Assembly (NCBI GenBank): GCA_019635575.1
Contig: JAHBZF010000002.1
Coordinates: forward strand, 77,144 to 110,732
Origin: Pseudolabrys sp.
GTDB taxonomy: Bacteria; Pseudomonadota; Alphaproteobacteria; Rhizobiales; Xanthobacteraceae
Length of the DNA stretch: 33,589 nt
Direction of reading: 5' to 3'
The notes under the pieces were generated by a model that was not told the origin of the DNA, searched no databases, and saw only the letters and a program-made list of their open reading frames with translations. Shown piece after piece: positions 1-8,040 of this stretch. Positions within the stretch are counted from its first letter, which is position 1. Each line of letters starts with the position of its first letter. The translations under genes and the position numbers were made by a program.

Positions 1-320
1 CCGGTCTCGACGGTCCAGGTCGGCATGGCGATGTTCTCGGCCACCGTCAGGTCGCCGAAGACCTCGCTCTCCTCCGGCGAGAAGCCGATGCCCATGCGCG
101 CGATCTCGTAAGGCCGTTTGCCGATGAGCGGCACGCCTTCAAACTCGATCGCGCCGCCACGCGGCTTGCGCGAACCCATGATGCTGCGGAACGTGGTGGT
201 CTTGCCCGCGCCATTGCGGCCGACGAGACAAACGATCTCGCCCGCCTTCACCTCCAGCGATACCCCGCGCAACACCGGGCTGCCCTGAATATCGACGACG
301 AGATCACGCACCGACAGCAT
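1..320 (-). CDS. livF: LivF-type ABC transporter ATP-binding protein (partial, C-terminus beyond window)
   Basis: About 106 N-terminal residues of a cytoplasmic ATPase of a branched-chain amino acid-type (HAAT) ABC importer. I translated the minus strand from an ATG at 318-320. It begins MLSVRDLVVD and carries a Walker A motif GRNGAGKTTT, followed by the LivF-like stretches IGFSPEESEVFGDLTVAEN. The signature motif, Walker B and C-terminus lie outside the window to the left. The start overlaps the end of livG by 17 bases, as expected for translational coupling in a livHMGF operon. The substrate is unknown; relatives carry branched-chain amino acids, amides, urea or aromatic acids. Confidence 0.9.
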   Translation of the reverse strand, partial: MLSVRDLVVDIQGSPVLRGVSLEVKAGEIVCLVGRNGAGKTTTFRSIMGSRKPRGGAIEFEGVPLIGKRPYEIARMGIGFSPEESEVFGDLTVAENIAMPTWTVET

Positions 321-1080
321 GAGCGCCTCTGCGTTTTCCGACGATGGTTTCCAGAATCAAGGGATCGGCGAAGAACTTGTCCGGCGGCAGATCGGCCAGC
401 ACCTTCCCCTCCGACAGCGCCATCACCCGATGCGAATAGGCGGAGACGAGATCCATGTCATGTTCGACCAGGATAATCCCCTCGACGCCCGCAGCTTTCG
501 CCGCCTTCATCAGCGTTTCCATGATGCCGTGCTTCTCGGCGGTGGAAACGCCGGACGTCGGTTCGTCGAGCAGGATCACCTTCGGATCGAGCGCGAATGC
601 CGAGGCGACGTCGAGCAGCTTCTTCTCGCCCTGAGAAAGATTGGCGGCGAGTGTATCGAGCCGCGCCTCCAGCCCGAAGATGCGCGCGATCTCCCGCGCC
701 TTGTCCTGAATCGGCTTGTCGCTCGCCACCGCGGACAACAGTGACCAGCGCCGCTGCCGCCGCGAGATGACCGCGATGGCAAGGCTTTCCCGCACCGTCA
801 GACGCGGAAAGATCTGGATGAGCTGGAACGCGCGCGCGAGCCCGAGTTCGGCCAGCAGCACCGGCCCCTGTCCGGCGATCGTCTTGCCCTGAAAGAACAC
901 TTCGCCGTCGGTCGGTTGCAACAGGCCGGTGAGCAGATTGACCAGCGTGGTCTTGCCTGCGCCGTTCGGCCCGACGATCGCCAGCACCTCGCCGGCGGAC
1001 GCCGTCATGCTGACGCCATCGAGCGCGCGGAACGGGCCGAAGGATTTTCCGACCCGGCGGGTTTCCAGCAGCACGGTCAT
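304..1080 (-). CDS. livG: LivG-type ABC transporter ATP-binding protein
   Basis: A 258-residue ATPase that pairs with LivF to power a HAAT-family importer. Walker A (GPNGAGKTT) is at residues 37-45, the ABC signature region reads LSQGEKKLLD, Walker B reads VILLDEP and the switch histidine is in LVEHDMDLV. Length and motif order are normal for LivG. The ATG at 1078-1080 is chosen because it overlaps the livM stop by four bases (ATGA) and gives the usual N-terminus; a longer frame upstream runs through livM and is not credible. It is the fourth gene of the operon that starts with the binding protein at 4268. Confidence 0.93.
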   Translation of the reverse strand: MTVLLETRRVGKSFGPFRALDGVSMTASAGEVLAIVGPNGAGKTTLVNLLTGLLQPTDGEVFFQGKTIAGQGPVLLAELGLARAFQLIQIFPRLTVRESLAIAVISRRQRRWSLLSAVASDKPIQDKAREIARIFGLEARLDTLAANLSQGEKKLLDVASAFALDPKVILLDEPTSGVSTAEKHGIMETLMKAAKAAGVEGIILVEHDMDLVSAYSHRVMALSEGKVLADLPPDKFFADPLILETIVGKRRGAHAVGA

Positions 1081-2039
1081 GCCTGCCTCCGTCCGTGCGC
1101 GCGCCACAGGTCGAACAGACCCATGATGCCGCCCGGCAACCCGATCACCACCAGCGCCAGGATCGCGCCCAGCACGAAGCGCCAGTATTGCGTCAGCGAT
1201 TGCAACTGATCCTGCAAAATGGTCAGCGCCAGCGCGCCGACGATCGGCCCGAAGAAATTGGCGAAGCCGCCGAGCACGGTCATGAAGACGAGATGCCCGG
1301 AATGGGTCCAGTGCACCAGCTCCGGATCGGCAAGGCCGACGCGGAAGGCAAGGATCGCCCCGCCGGCGGCGCCGAAGCCGGCGGAGATGATAAAGGCGAC
1401 AAGCCGCATGCGATGCACATGCACGCCGAGATATTCCGCCTTGCGGGCATTGTCGCGCAGCGCCTGCAACTGCAAGCCGAACGGCGAATGCACGATGCGC
1501 CACATCAGCAACGTCGCCAGCACGGTGAGCGCGAGACAGTAATAGTAGAACGGCCCCGACAGCAGTTCGATCTTGTTGTAGCTGTCGAATTCAAGACCGA
1601 GGATGTTCATGCGCGGCACGCGCATGCCGCTGTCGCCGCCGGTCAAATCGTAGAACTTGAACAGGAAGGAATGAAACAGCATGCCGAAAGCAAGCGTCAG
1701 CATGCCGAAGAAGATGCCGGTATAGCGAACGCAGAGAAGGCCGATCGGCACGGCAATCAGCATCCCGCCGATCATCACCCCAAGCAGCACCAGTTCGAAC
1801 GAGCGGATGCCATAGGTGCCGGCCAGGATCGCCGCGCCGTAAGCGCCGATACCGAGGAACATGGCATGGCCGAACGACAGCAGCCCGGCATAACCGAACA
1901 GCAGGTTGAAGCCGAGCAGCGCGATAGCATAGGCGAAGAACGGGATCAGCAGGTTGACGTAATAAGGCGGCGCGACCAACGGCAGGGCCGCAAAGACAAG
2001 GGTCGCCAATACGGCAAGGGCGAGTGGAAAGGGTTTCAT
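1077..2039 (-). CDS. livM: LivM-type ABC transporter permease
   Basis: A 320-residue inner-membrane permease of a branched-chain amino acid-type ABC importer. The protein is almost entirely hydrophobic helices and has the family stretch GYAGLLSFGHAMFLGIGAYG near residues 50-70, with EAA-like loop sequence later. It begins with ATG, and its start overlaps the livH stop by four bases, so the two permeases are probably translated in a coupled way. LivM forms the channel heterodimer with LivH. Length is typical. Substrate cannot be inferred from the permease. Confidence 0.92.
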   Translation of the reverse strand: MKPFPLALAVLATLVFAALPLVAPPYYVNLLIPFFAYAIALLGFNLLFGYAGLLSFGHAMFLGIGAYGAAILAGTYGIRSFELVLLGVMIGGMLIAVPIGLLCVRYTGIFFGMLTLAFGMLFHSFLFKFYDLTGGDSGMRVPRMNILGLEFDSYNKIELLSGPFYYYCLALTVLATLLMWRIVHSPFGLQLQALRDNARKAEYLGVHVHRMRLVAFIISAGFGAAGGAILAFRVGLADPELVHWTHSGHLVFMTVLGGFANFFGPIVGALALTILQDQLQSLTQYWRFVLGAILALVVIGLPGGIMGLFDLWRAHGRRQA

Positions 2040-2917
2040 GTGGTTTGCGTCCCGAACAATCCGGTCGGCCGGAACAGCAGAACCGCGATGACGATGACGT
2101 AAATCGCCAGCACCTCGAACTCCGGATAAATGACAACGGCCAGCGCGCGGATGAGACCGACGATCAGAGCGCCGGCAAGCGCGCCGCGCATCGAGCCCAG
2201 CCCGCCGATGACAACGACGGCAAACGCCTCGATCACGAATTCGATCGCCATGTCGAGCGACGCCGCCGCGGTCGGCACCACCAGCGCACCGGCCACGGTG
2301 CCGAGCACGGCGCCGGCGGTGAACACCACCGAATAGACGCTGCGCACGTTGACGCCGAGCGCCTCCGCCATTCCGCGATTTTCCGCGGTGGCGCGCAGCA
2401 GCCGGCCGTAATTCGTCTTCTGCAGGAAGGCGCCGACGCCGACGGCAGCGAGGATCGCGGCGAGGATCACCAGCAGATTGTAGACCGGGACGCTGAAGTC
2501 ACCCAGGCGCAGCGTGCCGTAAATGAGATAGCCATTGTCGAGCGAGCGCGGATTGGCGCCCCAGAAGAACCGGAACACGTCCTGGAACATCAGCACCAGG
2601 GCGAAGGTCAGCAGCAGCGCGAAGCTTTCATCGCGGCCGTAGACCGAGCGCAGCAACCGCTCGATCGGCGGCCCGATCGCGCCGAGCAGAATGCCGGCGA
2701 GGATCAGCACCGGCAGCATCAGCCAGTGCGGCACACCATGCATCTCAGCGAGCGTCAGGAAGGTGATGCCGAAATAGGCGCCCAGCGCGTAGAACGAGCC
2801 GCACGCCAGATTGACGATCTTCTGCACGCCGAACACGAGCTGGAGCCCGGCTGCGACGAGGAAGAGAACGGCGGCGTGAAACACGCCGCCGATCAGGATA
2901 GTGGCGAATGCCGACAT
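2036..2917 (-). CDS. livH: LivH-type ABC transporter permease
   Basis: A 293-residue inner-membrane permease, partner of LivM. The N-terminal helix is followed by GLQLVFGVQKIVNLACGSFYALGAY, the position of the LivH signature G(x)N(F/L)AHG. Here the usual histidine-containing AHGE/AHGA is ACGS, a modest deviation also found in distant HAAT permeases. The C-terminal GGLGSMRGALAGALIVG is the conserved EAA-type loop that contacts the ATPases. It lies 55 bases downstream of the binding-protein gene and overlaps livM by four bases. Confidence 0.92.
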   Translation of the reverse strand: MSAFATILIGGVFHAAVLFLVAAGLQLVFGVQKIVNLACGSFYALGAYFGITFLTLAEMHGVPHWLMLPVLILAGILLGAIGPPIERLLRSVYGRDESFALLLTFALVLMFQDVFRFFWGANPRSLDNGYLIYGTLRLGDFSVPVYNLLVILAAILAAVGVGAFLQKTNYGRLLRATAENRGMAEALGVNVRSVYSVVFTAGAVLGTVAGALVVPTAAASLDMAIEFVIEAFAVVVIGGLGSMRGALAGALIVGLIRALAVVIYPEFEVLAIYVIVIAVLLFRPTGLFGTQTT

Positions 2918-2972
2918 TCAGACCGCTTGCGTCAGTTCAGTTGTGAACGGATCGGATGAGATCAGACATTGA

Positions 2973-4268
2973 TCAGATGTTGAATTTGGCGGTCTCGATC
3001 CACTTCCAGAAATCCGCCCCTGCCGGCTTCTGCAGATCGGGCGAATACATCGTATCGAAATTGTCCTGAAGCGTGACGAAGTCGTACTTGTTCTTGTGCG
3101 TGCTGAGGCCCTGCACATAGGTCTGATCGGCGATCTTGTCCTTGCGCCACGAGCCCTTGCCGCCGAGGCTGTCGACGTTCTGGCCGATCATCGCCTGCGC
3201 GATCTCGTCCTGCGTCGGCCACGATCCGCCCTTGGCCTTCATCGCCGCCTCGACCGCCTGCTTGTAGGACTGCATGGAGAAATAGGCACGGTCGGCTTCC
3301 CAGTTCGGATAGTCGTTGTGGGTCTTGTGGTACCAGGCGACGAATTCCTTCGCGAGCGGGCTCGCCTTCGGATTATCGAAGTACAGCGTGTTGTGACCGA
3401 AGATCATGCCTTCCGGCGTGAACTCCTTTTTCATCAGCGAGTGCTGCCAGCCGGCGCCGGGGAACACCATCTTGGTGCCCTTGGTCAGCTCCGCGGCATG
3501 CGCCTGCTTCATGAACACCGGAAGATCGGCGAACAGCAGCGAGGAGAAGATCAGATCGGGCTTCGCGGCCTTGAGCGCGGCAACCTGGCTCGTCAGTTCG
3601 AGCGAACCGACCTTGACCCACTGCTCGGTGACGACCTTGTGCTCGATCCCGAAGCGCTTGAGCAGCGCGAGGAACGCCGCCTGGTTGTTGCGGCCGTAGG
3701 AATAATCCGGGTTGATGCCGGCGACGGTGACGAACTGGCCCTTCCAGTATTTGATCGCGAGCAGCGAGGCCATGATCGCCTCGCATTCGTTGTCGCAGGA
3801 CCGGAACAGGTATTTCGGGTTGGGCAGCTTCTCGACGACGCCGTCCTGGGTGGTGCCATCCCAATAGATCGTCAGCGCGCGGGCTTCCTCAACCACCGGA
3901 CCGAGCGCAAGGCCGACGCCGGTCGAGATGATGCCCATGGTGCAATCGACCTTCTCCTGCTGCACCAGCTTGGAGAAACGTTCGATCGTGTCCTTCGGCG
4001 AGGTCTCTTCCTCGATCACCAGTTCGACCTTGCGGCCGCCGATGCCACCCGCCGCGTTGAACTTTTCCATCGTCCACTGCGAGGCGCGAATGCCGTTTTC
4101 GCCCGGACCGGCGGCAACACCGGAGCGCGGCGCGAGAATGCCGATGCGCAAGGGTTTGTTCTGCGCGATCGCCGGCGCGAACACCTCGCCGGTAAATACC
4201 TGGCCGGACGCGGCGAGCGCCCCGACAGCGGCGGCAGACTTCAGCAGTTTGCGACGTGTAACAGACAT
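2973..4268 (-). CDS. ABC transporter periplasmic binding protein, Peripla_BP_6/LivK-type
   Basis: A 431-residue extracytoplasmic receptor and first gene of the liv-type operon. The N-terminus has a twin-arginine-like signal (MSVTRRKLLKSAAAVGALAA) ending around APAIAQ, so it may be exported folded. After it comes the type I binding fold typical of amide/aromatic-acid receptors: PLRIGILAPRSG, then the FSKLVQQEKVD and GIISTGVGLALGPVVEEA region and GRNNQAAFLALLKRFG. Length is slightly above LivK (about 370) and matches the larger family of receptors for urea, short amides or aromatic compounds. It sits next to a cupin and an FCD GntR regulator, which hints at a catabolic ligand. Ligand not identifiable. 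Confidence 0.9.
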   Translation of the reverse strand: MSVTRRKLLKSAAAVGALAASGQVFTGEVFAPAIAQNKPLRIGILAPRSGVAAGPGENGIRASQWTMEKFNAAGGIGGRKVELVIEEETSPKDTIERFSKLVQQEKVDCTMGIISTGVGLALGPVVEEARALTIYWDGTTQDGVVEKLPNPKYLFRSCDNECEAIMASLLAIKYWKGQFVTVAGINPDYSYGRNNQAAFLALLKRFGIEHKVVTEQWVKVGSLELTSQVAALKAAKPDLIFSSLLFADLPVFMKQAHAAELTKGTKMVFPGAGWQHSLMKKEFTPEGMIFGHNTLYFDNPKASPLAKEFVAWYHKTHNDYPNWEADRAYFSMQSYKQAVEAAMKAKGGSWPTQDEIAQAMIGQNVDSLGGKGSWRKDKIADQTYVQGLSTHKNKYDFVTLQDNFDTMYSPDLQKPAGADFWKWIETAKFNI

Positions 4269-4355
4269 CGTTTCCCTCCCTCAGGCCGCGCGTGCGGCAC
4301 CATTGAACCGGGACCGCTTGTTGCGGCTTCTCCGGTTTAGACGTTTCCCAGGTTA

Positions 4356-4365
4356 TGATATATCA
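4356..4365. promoter_or_regulatory. Perfect 10-bp palindrome upstream of the liv-type operon
   Basis: TGATATATCA lies 88 bases upstream of the binding-protein start, in the 233-base gap between that gene and the cupin gene. The rest of this gap shows no open reading frame that I would call a gene. The palindrome is a reasonable operator or promoter-core candidate, but it is short and AT-rich and has no second copy that I could find in the gap. Weak call. Confidence 0.3.
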
Positions 4366-4501
4366 GTGGAATGTCAGCGCAAGACCAACCGGCAGCGCAG
4401 ATGCCGCAGCCGGGCCGCGACCCGCCCCCGTGAGGAGCGGGCCGCACTGCACGCCGCATGTCGCGGAGCAAAACCCGCACCGCAACATGGCCGCGCGAAT
4501 T

Positions 4502-4987
4502 TCAGTATTCGGTCGTTTCTTCTTCCAGCTTCTTGCGCTGGGTCAGGTTGAAACGGCCGTCATAGATCGGCGCCTTGCGCGTCGTCGGGCCCATATACTG
4601 CACGTAGAGAATGGTGCCGCCGGTCTTGGTCGTCAGCGCATATTCGTAATGCGGATCGGGATGGAAGATCATGCTGCCGACGCCGTAGGTCTTCCCGTTG
4701 ATCAGAAACTCGCCCTCCAGCACGTACCAGATCTGCGCGAACCAATGGTTGTGCAGCGGATGGCCGGAGCCGGGCTCGTAACGAACCAAGCCGGCGTTGG
4801 GAATCGTCGGATCCTCCGCCGTCGGATGGAACAGCATTTTCGTCGTCTGGCCTTCATAGCGCAGCAGCGCCCACCCCTGTTCGTCGATATGCCGCGCCTG
4901 CATCGGCTGATGCGCGGGGGTCAGCGGGCCGCCCTCATCGCCCGGCAGCTTCTGTTCGGTCTTCGGTTGCGTCGCCAGTGCGGTCAT
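4502..4987 (-). CDS. Cupin-domain protein
   Basis: A single-domain cupin of about 161 residues. The first cupin motif is visible as GSGHPLHNHWFAQIWYVLEGEF (residues roughly 73-95), giving two His and downstream Glu as metal ligands. Motif 2 is the GSMIFHPDPHYEYAL region with further histidines. Cupins of this size are often small dioxygenases, isomerases or ligand sensors; the exact reaction cannot be read. I chose the second ATG (4985-4987) because GGGGAG sits six bases in front of it; the first ATG (4991-4993) directly abuts that ribosome site. The gene is divergent from a GntR regulator and upstream of the liv-type operon on the same strand, so it may act on the transported compound. Confidence 0.75.
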   Translation of the reverse strand: MTALATQPKTEQKLPGDEGGPLTPAHQPMQARHIDEQGWALLRYEGQTTKMLFHPTAEDPTIPNAGLVRYEPGSGHPLHNHWFAQIWYVLEGEFLINGKTYGVGSMIFHPDPHYEYALTTKTGGTILYVQYMGPTTRKAPIYDGRFNLTQRKKLEEETTEY

Positions 4988-5005
4988 CACCATCTCCCCT
5001 GTGCA

Positions 5006-5043
5006 AATGGTATCCCATTCGATGACAAACGTATCCCGTTGTC
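5006..5043. promoter_or_regulatory. Two GTATCC-containing dyads between cupin and GntR genes (candidate operator)
   Basis: The divergent gap holds AATGG-TATC-CCATT (5006-5019, 6 of 7 pairs matching) and GACAAACGTATCCCGTTGTC (5024-5043, imperfect dyad). Both share the core GTATCCC(A/G)TT, repeated at 5010-5019 and 5031-5040, exactly 21 bases apart (two helix turns). TGGTATCCCA differs by one base from TGGTATACCA, and GGTATA repeats are the known target of the FCD-family regulator NanR. The neighbouring FCD GntR protein is therefore the likely ligand. No reporter or footprint evidence. Confidence 0.5.
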
Positions 5044-5138
5044 AAGCCTCACCGGCCTGGCCGCGGAGCCGTGGCACGGACGCCGATTTGTGAGTAGATT
5101 GCCGCGAATTTCCTGTTCGCGGCTGCTGCCCTTTCCGA

Positions 5139-5843
5139 ATGACCATCAAAACCAAACGCAAAAAACCCGCCCCCCGGCAGCGCACGCGCACCTCCGTCGA
5201 TATCGCCGAAGACATCCTTCACGACATCCGGACCGGCCGCCTCGCGCCCGGCGACCATCTCAGCCAGTACCAACTGGCGGAGATGTTCTCGACCAGCCGC
5301 ACGCCGATCCGCGAAGCCTTACGGTTTCTCGAGGCACGCTCGGTCATCAGCCTGACGCCGTCCGGTCGGGCAAAAATCAAAGTGCCCACGCCCAAGACCG
5401 TGCGCGAAGCATTCCAGATTCGCGCCGAGTTGGAGGGCCTGGCGGCCGAGCTCGCGACCAACTGGCTCACGGCGGACGAACTGAAAACGCTGCAGGGGCT
5501 ACAGGCGAAATATGCCGACGCGCTGCGCTCGACCGCCGGCAACGGCAAACCGAGCGCGTGGCTGACCTATAACGAGCAATTTCACGCCGTGATCAGCAAG
5601 GCGAGCCAGAACGATCGGCTGGTCGGGCTGATCGACGAAATGAACAAGGACGTGATCGGCATCATCCTCAGCTATGCCGCGCAGATCCCCTATCACCTGA
5701 TGGAAGAAAACATCGCGCAGCACGAGGACATCCTCGCCGCGCTCACTAAACGCGACAGCGCGGCCGCGAAAGCGGCGATGCGCAATCACATTCTCCGGAC
5801 GACGGACATCTTCCTGACCTGGCTGGAAAGCCAGAGCGGGTGA
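5139..5843 (+). CDS. GntR-family transcriptional regulator, FCD subfamily
   Basis: A 234-residue cytoplasmic DNA-binding protein. The winged helix-turn-helix occupies about residues 18-85 and includes LAEMFSTSRTPIREALRFLE. The FCD ligand domain follows at about 95-225, with the usual metal/carboxylate ligands visible as N and H in YNEQFHAVI, H in AQHEDIL and H in MRNHIL. FCD regulators usually sense a carboxylic acid and act as repressors. It is transcribed away from the cupin gene and probably controls the cupin, itself and perhaps the liv-type operon through the dyads at 5006-5043. The ATG at 5139 lacks a strong ribosome site, so the start is moderately sure. Confidence 0.85.
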   Translation: MTIKTKRKKPAPRQRTRTSVDIAEDILHDIRTGRLAPGDHLSQYQLAEMFSTSRTPIREALRFLEARSVISLTPSGRAKIKVPTPKTVREAFQIRAELEGLAAELATNWLTADELKTLQGLQAKYADALRSTAGNGKPSAWLTYNEQFHAVISKASQNDRLVGLIDEMNKDVIGIILSYAAQIPYHLMEENIAQHEDILAALTKRDSAAAKAAMRNHILRTTDIFLTWLESQSG

Positions 5844-5853
5844 GCAGCCGCGC

Positions 5854-6153
5854 TTAATGCGCCTCGATGGATTGCAGCGCCGTATCGATCTCGGCGCCGG
5901 TCAGCGTCCAGTCGTTGTCGAGATTGGCCACCACCGACTTCATGAACGGCCCCGACAGGCGGATCGCCTTTGACGGGTCGCCGGTGTGTTCGACCAGAAT
6001 GGCGAGCGCGAGCTGCTGCGGGCTGTCGCCCTCGTAGGTCCACTCGAAGCCGTATTTGGTGAACTGCTTGACCTCGTAGTGTTCCGGCAAAGACCGGCCA
6101 TCCACCGTCACTTTCAGCCCATCGATCGTTCGCAAACCTTCAAATGTCGCCAT
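5854..6153 (-). CDS. Small conserved protein, DUF6166-like
   Basis: A 99-residue soluble protein with no signal or membrane segment. The central segment FEWTYEGDSPQQLALAILVEHTG resembles the conserved core of DUF6166 proteins as I remember them; function of that family is unknown. It is the last gene of a minus-strand group, 18 bases after the GntR gene at 6172-6927, and converges with the FCD regulator ending ten bases away. The ATG at 6151-6153 is the natural start. Confidence 0.6.
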   Translation of the reverse strand: MATFEGLRTIDGLKVTVDGRSLPEHYEVKQFTKYGFEWTYEGDSPQQLALAILVEHTGDPSKAIRLSGPFMKSVVANLDNDWTLTGAEIDTALQSIEAH

Positions 6154-6171
6154 GATGTCACGCTGCTGTTG

Positions 6172-6927
6172 TCACACGGATACGGTGGTGCGGGTGAAAG
6201 TCTCGACGTAATCCATCAGCTTGTCGCTGGCCGCCGCGGCCGCCGCGGGATTGCCCTTGGCAATCGCGCGCGCCTGCGCCGCATGCAATCGCGCGCACAG
6301 CGGCAGGTCGGCGGCGACGCGGTAGTGCATGTACCAGTAACGGCGCGCCAACCCCTGGAACAGTTTGGCCGACCGCGCCGCGTATTCGTTATGCGCGGCA
6401 TCGAGCATCAGCGCGTTCATTTCGCGATCGAGCCGCATGAAGGAAATATCGTCGTTGCTGGCCGCCGCGGCATCCATCCCGCGGGCAATACCCTCGAGTT
6501 CCGTGCGCTGTTCCGGCGTCGCGCGTTCGGCGCCGGCCCGGCTCAGCAACCGCTCGATCTCGCGGCGCACCTCCATCAGCAGCAATTGATTGCGCGGATT
6601 GAGATCGGCCACGAGGATGCCCTTGCGCGGCAGGATCGTCACCAGTCCCTGACGCGCGAGGCGCTGCAGGGCTTCGCGGATCGGCGTGCGGCCGAAGCCG
6701 GTCGAGGCCGACAGCGCCTGTTCGGACAGCACCGCGCCGGGCTTGAGCTTCAGCGTGACGATGGCTTCCTCGATCGCGCGGAACGCCTGCTCGGTCAGCG
6801 GCTCGGCGGCGACACCCTCGTCGATGGACCGCTTGGCGGGTCGTTTCGCGGCTTTGGCCACCGGTCGCGTGGTCTGCCGGCGCCGCGCCGCCGTTGCCGC
6901 CGAAAACTGCCGTTCACCACGACGCAT
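6172..6927 (-). CDS. GntR-family transcriptional regulator, FCD subfamily
   Basis: A 251-residue regulator. A basic, Ala/Arg-rich N-terminal tail of about 45 residues precedes the winged helix (LSASTGFGRTPIREALQRLA). An FCD-like all-helical domain follows (MEVRREIERLLSRAGAERAT, then MRLDREMNALMLDAAHN), although the C-terminal histidine ligands are less obvious than in the regulator at 5139, so the ligand pocket may differ. The ATG at 6925-6927 is preferred; it follows the panB-like stop by one base (TGAcATG), which implies translational coupling with that enzyme. An upstream in-frame extension runs inside the panB-like gene. It probably regulates the panB-like operon. Confidence 0.82.
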   Translation of the reverse strand: MRRGERQFSAATAARRRQTTRPVAKAAKRPAKRSIDEGVAAEPLTEQAFRAIEEAIVTLKLKPGAVLSEQALSASTGFGRTPIREALQRLARQGLVTILPRKGILVADLNPRNQLLLMEVRREIERLLSRAGAERATPEQRTELEGIARGMDAAAASNDDISFMRLDREMNALMLDAAHNEYAARSAKLFQGLARRYWYMHYRVAADLPLCARLHAAQARAIAKGNPAAAAAASDKLMDYVETFTRTTVSV

Positions 6928-6928
6928 G

Positions 6929-7882
6929 TCAGATCTGCCTGCGTTTACGCACCATGGCTTCGAATTTCTCATATTCGGCTTCGTTGACGCCATAGGAATG
7001 ATCATCGTCGGGGAAAACCCCCTCCTTCACTTCCCTGACGTACTGCTTGATGCCGTCGACCGCGACCTCGGTGAGCTTGGCGAACCGCTTGGTGAATTTC
7101 GGCTTGAAGTCGGTGAAAACGCCGAGCAGGTCGTAGCAGAGCAGGATCTGCCCATCGGTGCCCGCGCCGGCGCCGATGCCGATGGTCGGGATCGTCAACT
7201 GCTCGGAAATAAGCTTGGCGATCTTGGCCGGCACCGCCTCGAATTCCAGCATGAAACAGCCGGCATCCTCGATCGCGAGGGCATCCTCGAGAATCTTCAT
7301 GGCCGCGTCGGCGGTCCTGCCCTGAATCTTGAAACCGCCGAACATGGCGATGGTGTGCGGCGTGAGGCCGATATGCGATGCGGTCGGAATACCGGAATCG
7401 ACCAGCGCCTTGAGGATATGCGCCTGCGATTTGCCGCCCTGCGGCTTCACAGCGTCGCACAGCGATTCCTGCATGAAGCGCGTCGCGTTCACCAGCGCGC
7501 GATCGACCGTGTTGTAGCTCTGATACGGCATGCAGCCGAGCACGAAGGTATTGGGCGCGCCGCGCCGTACCGCCTGGCCGTGCATCACCATCATGTCCAT
7601 GGTGGCGGGGACGGTGTTGCGGTGGCCGTGGGCAATCATCGCCAGACTGTCGCCGAGCACGGCGACATCGACCCCGGCCATCTCCGCCCATTGCGCGGAG
7701 GTATAGTCCGGCACCGACATGTAACACATCTTCTCGCCGGTCTGCTTCGACTCGCGGATTTCCGTGATGGTGCGCTTCTCGCGCTTCGCCGGCGCCGCAG
7801 GCATTTCCGCTGCCGCTTTGGCAGCAACCTTGCCCTTCGGGGCTGCCGCCTGCGCGGCGGCCGGCTTGTTGGTCTTGGCCAT
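6929..7882 (-). CDS. Ketopantoate hydroxymethyltransferase (PanB)-like protein with altered metal ligands
   Basis: A 317-residue protein of the PEP mutase/PanB TIM-barrel superfamily. An Ala/Lys-rich leader of about 37 residues precedes the barrel, unusual for PanB. Family marks are VAVLGDSL (Asp78), SHIGLTP (His170), FMLEFEAVP (Glu213) and GIGAGAGTDGQ. Of the three Mg ligands of E. coli PanB (Asp45, Asp84, Glu114) only the first is kept: the usual DMPF is CMPY (Cys117) and KLEGG is KPQGG (Gln148), while the lysine (Lys146) is retained. It is thus probably not a pantothenate enzyme but a relative acting on another 2-oxo or carboxylic acid. It is first in an operon with its own GntR gene. The ATG at 7880-7882 is preceded by GGAG; a longer frame runs into the promoter region. 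Confidence 0.75.
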   Translation of the reverse strand: MAKTNKPAAAQAAAPKGKVAAKAAAEMPAAPAKREKRTITEIRESKQTGEKMCYMSVPDYTSAQWAEMAGVDVAVLGDSLAMIAHGHRNTVPATMDMMVMHGQAVRRGAPNTFVLGCMPYQSYNTVDRALVNATRFMQESLCDAVKPQGGKSQAHILKALVDSGIPTASHIGLTPHTIAMFGGFKIQGRTADAAMKILEDALAIEDAGCFMLEFEAVPAKIAKLISEQLTIPTIGIGAGAGTDGQILLCYDLLGVFTDFKPKFTKRFAKLTEVAVDGIKQYVREVKEGVFPDDDHSYGVNEAEYEKFEAMVRKRRQI

Positions 7883-7943
7883 TGGTCGATCTCCGCGGCA
7901 AATCGCTATGCCCCCGGTTGCCGGCGGCTGATATATGTGTCGT

Positions 7944-7971
7944 ATGTTACGGAGCGGTTGCGGCCGGTCAA
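7944..7971 (-). promoter_or_regulatory. Candidate sigma-70-type promoter for the panB-like operon
   Basis: On the minus strand TTGACC (7966-7971) and TAACAT (7944-7949) are separated by 16 bases, about 60 bases upstream of the panB-like ATG. The match is good for an alphaproteobacterial housekeeping promoter. An AT-rich TATATCA/ACATACGACACATA stretch just downstream could hold an operator for the co-transcribed GntR protein, but no clear dyad is visible. Confidence 0.45.
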
Positions 7972-8007
7972 GTCGCCGGAAGTCGTAACAGAGTGACGCG
8001 CACAAAC

Positions 8008-8040
8008 ATGGCAAGAGGAATGGCAAGAGGAGCGGCATGA
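8008..8040 (+). other. Tandem 12-bp repeat forming a duplicated ribosome binding site and 10-codon leader frame
   Basis: ATGGCAAGAGGA occurs twice back to back (8008-8019 and 8020-8031). Read from the first ATG it encodes MARGMARGAA and stops with a TGA that overlaps the ATG of the next gene (ATGA at 8037-8040). The second AAGAGGA also serves as the ribosome site of that gene. Whether the leader is translated is unknown: no ribosome site precedes its own ATG. It may simply be a slipped duplication. Confidence 0.4.

Noticed and set aside
6929-7882. Calling the PanB homologue a pantothenate biosynthesis enzyme
   Set aside because: Two of three metal ligands are replaced and the context is regulatory/catabolic, with no panC or panD nearby.
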